DNA from: Arsenophonus sp052174475
GTDB lineage: Bacteria; Pseudomonadota; Gammaproteobacteria; Enterobacterales; Enterobacteriaceae
DNA length: 64,000 nt
Direction: 5' to 3'
Assembly: GCA_052174475.1 (NCBI GenBank)
Contig: JBQMRO010000029.1
Coordinates: 62,001-126,000, forward strand
Shown here: positions 61,688 through 64,000 of the stretch, one piece after another
How the letters are laid out: each line of letters starts with the position of its first letter
Numbering within the stretch: position 1 is the first letter of the stretch
Position numbers and translations under genes: made by a program
The notes under the pieces: model-generated
What the model was told of the DNA's origin: nothing
The model's input: only the letters and a program-made list of their open reading frames with translations
Databases searched by the model: none

Positions 61688-62690
61688 AAGAAAGGTTGAT
61701 GGTAGGAAATTTCTTATGATGTATAAAGGGTTTTCATTACATAGGTTGCTATCTAGAAAAGCAAACAGTCATATAGATCAGAGAGACTTTTTCCTCACTC
61801 CATGGCAAGGTAAAGTTACATTTCATTACTTGATTCGACTGCAATCTGTCAGATGATTTTGATTAATGCATCAACATAATTTATATCACTTTATCCTATG
61901 CATATTACCACATTGAACATTTTACCTGCTAGGAAAATTCATTAGAATTACAGCGATATCGTTGCAAAATCCTTAATTGCATGAAAAGATTAAACAATCT
62001 TACTGGAAGTCTGCTGGAGAAACTATATCACAAGGCTAAATAGTTTAGTTGTCTGTGATGTATATTGAATAGCTTGACTTTACAAGAATTAGAAAAACAA
62101 AGATGGATTCATTTGAAAATAAAGTTTAGATTATATCATTGCTTTTTGTTTTAATTGGACAAGCAACTTAAATGATTAAGTGGTATTATTGAAGTCGACA
62201 AAATATTTTTCTTAAATATTTTAAATGAAAGTGTTCTTTTCTACATAAAAAAGTAGAAAACACGGCAGAGAAGAAAATAAAAAGAAAGAGCAAGTTGCGG
62301 TCTTAATCGCTAGAGATCAAGAGGGTCATCTGAGCGATGAGATTCTTGAAGAACTTAATGCAGAATGTGTTAGTCGTTTTCTTGAGCTAATTATTGATAA
62401 AGAGTCAAATCCTTTGCTCAAATAAAGGATAAATCTTGCGAAACCTTTGCTAACGAACATAAAATTAGTTACTGTCGTCTAATAAGACGAGACAATCAGA
62501 GGATTTCTCTTGTAAAGAGATCTACATTTAAAATGTGAATAATTATATCAGCCCATTAAATATCTGGCTGAGTAGATTCTATAGGATAAGGTCTTTTATT
62601 TACCGAATTATTTGACCGAAGAAGACTGTTTTAAGCCAGAATAATTGAAATTCAGACGTAGCTACAAATTGCTTTGCTAGAAAAATAACA
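61688..62690 (+). mobile_element. IS1595-family fossil, best preserved
   Basis: The plus strand from about 62180 reads IEVDKIFFL, then KSRKHGREENKKKEQVAVLI, ARDQEGHLSDEILEELNAE and CVSRFLELIIDKESNPLLK almost without interruption. TNIKLVTVV and a late LLFTELFDRRRLF end follow. This is the DDE core and C-terminal layout of IS1595-family transposases. The left end GGTAGGAAATTTCTTATG matches the reverse of the outer end at 36122. Confidence 0.75.
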
Positions 62691-63180
62691 ACCTTTGTTA
62701 TATAATTAAATAATTACGGCATCATCAATATAACTAAACTTGGAAACTAGTACGATCATCACTGATCGTATTGCAGGTCTCGAAAAAGAAAATTGTCTTC
62801 AGTTCTTAACTTATCAACTGATGTAACAGTAATTTTTCTGAATGGAAAATTGGACTGTTACCAATCACTGTCAAGTGGAAAGGTTATATTCCCCTGATCT
62901 CTAAAGCCTTTAAATAAAAGGTGTTTATAGTGCTAAATGATAAAATGCTATCCGTTGCGATGATTCACAAATTATTTTTATTATTCCCGTTGTTTCGCTC
63001 AGTTAACGTGGTTTAATACAGTTAAATAGTACCACAAATAGAAACAATAAAACGATAGTTACTACATCAAAAACTGTTAAAGGTGTTTTTATAATTTGGC
63101 GTAATAAATAAAATTTATAAGGTAAAACGCTGATACAGCAGAAAAAGTTACCTTAAAATTAAGGTAACTAACAAACTTTT
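62691..63180. other. Non-coding stretch with one hairpin
   Basis: An inverted repeat GTTACCTTA / TAAGGTAAC lies at about 63146-63170. No gene is recognisable. Confidence 0.45.
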
Positions 63181-64000
63181 AAATATAGCAATAACAGTTA
63201 AAAATATCTAACAAAGATATAAAATATTTGTTAATTCTCAATGCTGATGATTTTAAAAATGATAGTTTTTATTGCCTTATCCATGATTGAAATAAGAAGT
63301 TTACTAGAAAGTAATATGATATTAAAATGAATTATAAATTTAATTCAAGCACCACAAGTTTTTACTCGTACTCATGCTTGATAGCTATAGAAAGATAGGC
63401 ACACTGCTTGATTATTTAGTTGAGGTAGATAAAACAATATTTGAAAAGTTATATTCAATATCTTCTTTTAGAAAAACGTAAGTGGTTTGTGTCACGTCGA
63501 AGGGAGATATATCATCCCTAAATATAGTTAGTTTCTCCTTCATCACTTACGTTAAAACAGGAGAGAATTAATGCAGAATCAACAAGGCTATTAAAATAGA
63601 TGAGACAGGAATAATTGTTACTCTCATTCAAGATTCTGTCAATTTAAACATGTTCACTGAAGAAGAGAAATAAAAACTTACCACCTTGCATTTAGAAGAA
63701 ATGTCTAGGTATAGATTAGTTGTCTTGTTATCTGAACTATTCAAAATATTGACTGATTTAAGAAAGTATATTAACAGTGATGTTATCTGTTTTGCTGTGA
63801 TAAACGTTGTTGATTATTATCCACATCAGCTTGAGTATGCTCTCCATATAGATGCCCGGCTTTGTCGTAACAAAACGCGCCTAACTGGATATAAATACGC
63901 GACAATCAGTATTATGATTGTTTAATACTTATTAAACAAGCTCTTAAACGTCTTTCTTGCTATCGGTAACCACTTTTTTTTCACCTATTTCTACATAATT
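63181..64000 (+). pseudogene. Decayed coding sequence of unknown identity
   Basis: Coding-like pieces occur in two frames: KIDETGIIVTLIQDSVNLNM, FTEEEK, a stop, then TLHLEEMSRYRLVVLLSELF and YYPHQLEYALHIDARLCRNK. Earlier, LDYLVEVDKTIFEKLYSISS is readable. The 63686-63925 frame continues this reading and is not an intact gene. I do not recognise the family. Confidence 0.35.

Overview
The window is an AT-rich chromosomal segment of a gammaproteobacterium in the Enterobacterales that is losing genes. The proteins read as close E. coli orthologues, and the gene order in several blocks is the E. coli order. Between the 25 apparently intact genes (about 44% of the window) lie dead genes and dead insertion sequences. 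Intact housekeeping islands in a sea of recognisable fossils is the pattern of a host-restricted insect symbiont at an intermediate stage of genome reduction. A decayed bactofilin (CcmA-like) gene and the general protein resemblance make an Arsenophonus/Proteus-group (Morganellaceae) lineage my best guess. That assignment is inference.

Layout. 1-3.6 kb: frdB and frdA intact (minus strand) with frdC and frdD present only as fossils. 3.7-11.2 kb: IS256-family and IS1595-family fossils, a frameshifted bactofilin gene and one intact gene, cdh. 11.4-14.3 kb: the classic block leuZ-cysT-glyW-pgsA-uvrC. 14.35-15.29 kb: an IS256 scar joining that block to a non-neighbouring one. 15.4-31.1 kb: rplI, rpsR, priB, rpsF, rlmB, rnr, (nsrR fossil), purA, hflC, hflK, (hflX fossil), hfq, miaA, (mutL fossil), amiB, (tsaE fossil), all on the minus strand and in E. 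coli order. 31.3-39.5 kb: a pile of IS256, IS1595 and IS481 fossils plus an unidentified repeat, where nnr and queG would be expected. 40.0-47.7 kb: a glyVXY-type pseudo-tRNA, orn, (IS256), an rsgA fossil, psd and mscM. 47.7-51.8 kb: more fossils. 51.8-59.3 kb: valS-holC-pepA divergent from lptF-lptG. 59.4-64 kb: IS256, IS481 and IS1595 fossils and unidentified decayed sequence.

Functions kept: translation (S6, S18, L9, ValRS, three tRNAs, RlmB, MiaA), RNA turnover (RNase R, oligoribonuclease, Hfq), replication restart and polymerase (PriB, HolC), excision repair (UvrC), purine synthesis (PurA), phospholipid synthesis (PgsA, Psd, Cdh), envelope upkeep (AmiB, LptF, LptG, MscM), proteolysis control (HflK/HflC, PepA) and the soluble half of fumarate reductase. 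Functions lost here: mismatch repair (mutL), NO sensing (nsrR), two ribosome-associated GTPases (hflX, rsgA), the t6A factor tsaE and the fumarate reductase membrane anchor. Each fossil was identified by reading its degraded translation between its expected neighbours.

I found no clear new multi-gene system. The points most worth checking are FrdAB without FrdCD, the A-tract frameshift that splits valS, the dead tsaE, the hexanucleotide repeat upstream of lptF, and an unidentified two-copy repeat of about 1.5 kb.
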